Source: an uncultured Peptococcaceae bacterium
GTDB lineage: Bacteria; Bacillota; Peptococcia; Peptococcales; Peptococcaceae
DNA: 6,150 nt
Assembly (NCBI GenBank): GCA_937922955.1
Contig: CALAKO010000098.1
Coordinates: 1-6,150 of the forward strand
Reading direction: 5' to 3'
A program made the translations under genes and the position numbers. Positions within the stretch are counted from its first letter, which is position 1. Each line of letters begins with the position of its first letter. Shown here piece by piece: positions 5,409-6,150 of this stretch. The notes beneath the pieces are model-generated. The model made no database searches. It was given only the letters and a program-made list of their open reading frames with translations, and had not been told where the DNA came from.

Positions 5409-6150
5409 CACCAAGCGATAGATCGCATCGGCAAAGATAGCGGTGGCTGCTTCGAGGTCCGCGAGAACGAGGCTTTCGTTTGGTTGGTGGATGACGACAT
5501 CGCTGTCGGGCATGGTCATGCCGTAGGCGACGGCGTGGGGGATGATGTGGGCGTAGGTGAGGCCGCCGATGGAGAGGGGCTTGGCAGGGTTGCCGGTGTG
5601 GTCGCTGTAGACGTCAAGCAGGGTGGTAACGAGCGGGTCGTCCGCTGGGATGTAGTGAACATCTTTCATGCCTGTTGGTTCGCCGATGATGTGGCCATAG
5701 CGTTGGTGTAAAATGGCGAGGATGGTGTCGGCATTGGTGCCGCGTGGATAGCGAAGGTTGATAAGAACGCTGGCGTTTTCGCCATCGTAGTGGATGATGC
5801 CAGGGTTGACGCTGACGTCGCCCATGATGTCGTCGTGGTGGGCGATGCCGAGGCGTTCGCCGTAGAAGTCTTCGTGCAGGTCTTGTCCGAGAAAGCGCAG
5901 GAAGGCGTTGGCGTCGCCAAAATCGTAGTTGCAGAGGAAGGCGGCAAGGGTGGTAGCCGCATTGAGACCGACCTGTGGTTCCATGGCGTGAGCAGAGCGA
6001 CCGTGGCAGCGCAGGGTGAGGTGGTTGTCGACAATGTCAGCATGGCCGCTGGCATCGCTTTCGCTCAGAAAAGCGTCCCAGGCATTAGCGAGCTCAGCGC
6101 AGCGATCGCTGGTGAGGGTGCAGCTGGCGTGTTCGGGCACGATGTTGGAG
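5403..6150 (-). CDS. PepV-like M20 family dipeptidase, C-terminal part
   Basis: The frame is open to the right edge; residues SNI precede the GTG at 6138-6140 and give SNIVPEHA, the PepV-type N-M/I-VP segment, so that GTG is internal and the N terminus lies outside the window. M20A dipeptidases of the PepV type are cytoplasmic, zinc-dependent and release amino acids from dipeptides. Visible hallmarks, counted from the GTG, are GRSAHAMEP..G.NA (47-60, the lid-domain His region), NPGII.YDGE (112-121), LRYPRGT (129-135), IGGLTYAH (191-198), HAVAYGMTMPDSD (202-214) and IHQPNE (217-222), where the last zinc-ligand histidine (H218) is expected. The protein ends normally (AATAIFADAIYRLVK). The other zinc ligands and catalytic Glu are not in view. 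The usual GGGTYAR/K reads GGLTYAH here. GC is high (about 60% in two sampled 60-base lines) compared with lysR. It ends just before the palindrome. Confidence 0.88.
   Translation of the reverse strand, partial: SNIVPEHASCTLTSDRCAELANAWDAFLSESDASGHADIVDNHLTLRCHGRSAHAMEPQVGLNAATTLAAFLCNYDFGDANAFLRFLGQDLHEDFYGERLGIAHHDDIMGDVSVNPGIIHYDGENASVLINLRYPRGTNADTILAILHQRYGHIIGEPTGMKDVHYIPADDPLVTTLLDVYSDHTGNPAKPLSIGGLTYAHIIPHAVAYGMTMPDSDVVIHQPNESLVLADLEAATAIFADAIYRLVK

Noticed and set aside
5364..5711. 115-codon + strand reading frame opposite the dipeptidase
   Set aside because: Its Gly/Val/Asp-rich repetitive product is the antisense shadow of a GC-rich gene. It has no ribosome binding site and would start at the palindrome.
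6138..6140. GTG as start of the dipeptidase
   Set aside because: The frame continues to the window edge with SNI-VPEHA, a conserved internal PepV segment, so the gene is truncated by the window.

Overview
The window (6,150 bp) looks like a chromosomal stretch of an anaerobic or facultative member of the Bacillota, possibly Negativicutes. That placement is a soft inference from the strong AGGAG-type ribosome binding sites, moderate-to-low GC, LysR and PepV-type genes and general protein flavour. Nothing in the window fixes the genus. I see no phage, insertion sequence, CRISPR, tRNA or rRNA. No gene-free gap exceeds 300 bases.

Layout. Positions 1-599 (+) hold the C-terminal part of an alkaline-phosphatase-superfamily hydrolase. 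Positions 600-716 hold a promoter-like pair, a perfect 15-bp stem-loop and a possible small leader ORF. Positions 717-2107 (+) encode a polytopic anion permease resembling the DASS/SLC13 family. Its natural start appears to be separated from the body of the gene by a one-base frameshift. An intrinsic terminator (about 2124-2155) and a good sigma-70 promoter (2153-2180) then open a compact three-gene (+) operon. This encodes a zinc-ribbon protein (2204-2611), a stand-alone YlmA/ModF-like (COG1119) ABC ATPase (2624-3463) and a large soluble protein of unknown function (3460-4410). The last two genes overlap as ATGA, which suggests translational coupling. A LysR-type regulator on the minus strand (5324-4407) meets this operon tail to tail, and the two genes share a TTAA that holds both stop codons. 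Upstream of lysR is a 28-bp perfect palindrome followed by a T-run (5371-5408), whose terminator polarity is for the + strand. Beyond it is the 3' part of a much GC-richer PepV-like M20 dipeptidase gene (minus strand, cut by the right edge).

How the parts may work together. The phosphatase-type hydrolase and the permease are co-directional and could handle a related anionic substrate, but the sequence does not identify it. The zinc-ribbon, ABC ATPase and unknown-protein genes look like one functional unit. No membrane permease is in that operon, so the ATPase may not be a classical importer or exporter. The most interesting points are this uncharacterised three-gene unit, the apparent frameshift and leader arrangement at the transporter start, the loss of the family-defining SNT motifs in the transporter, and the possibility that the + strand operon reads through antisense to lysR as far as the palindromic terminator.
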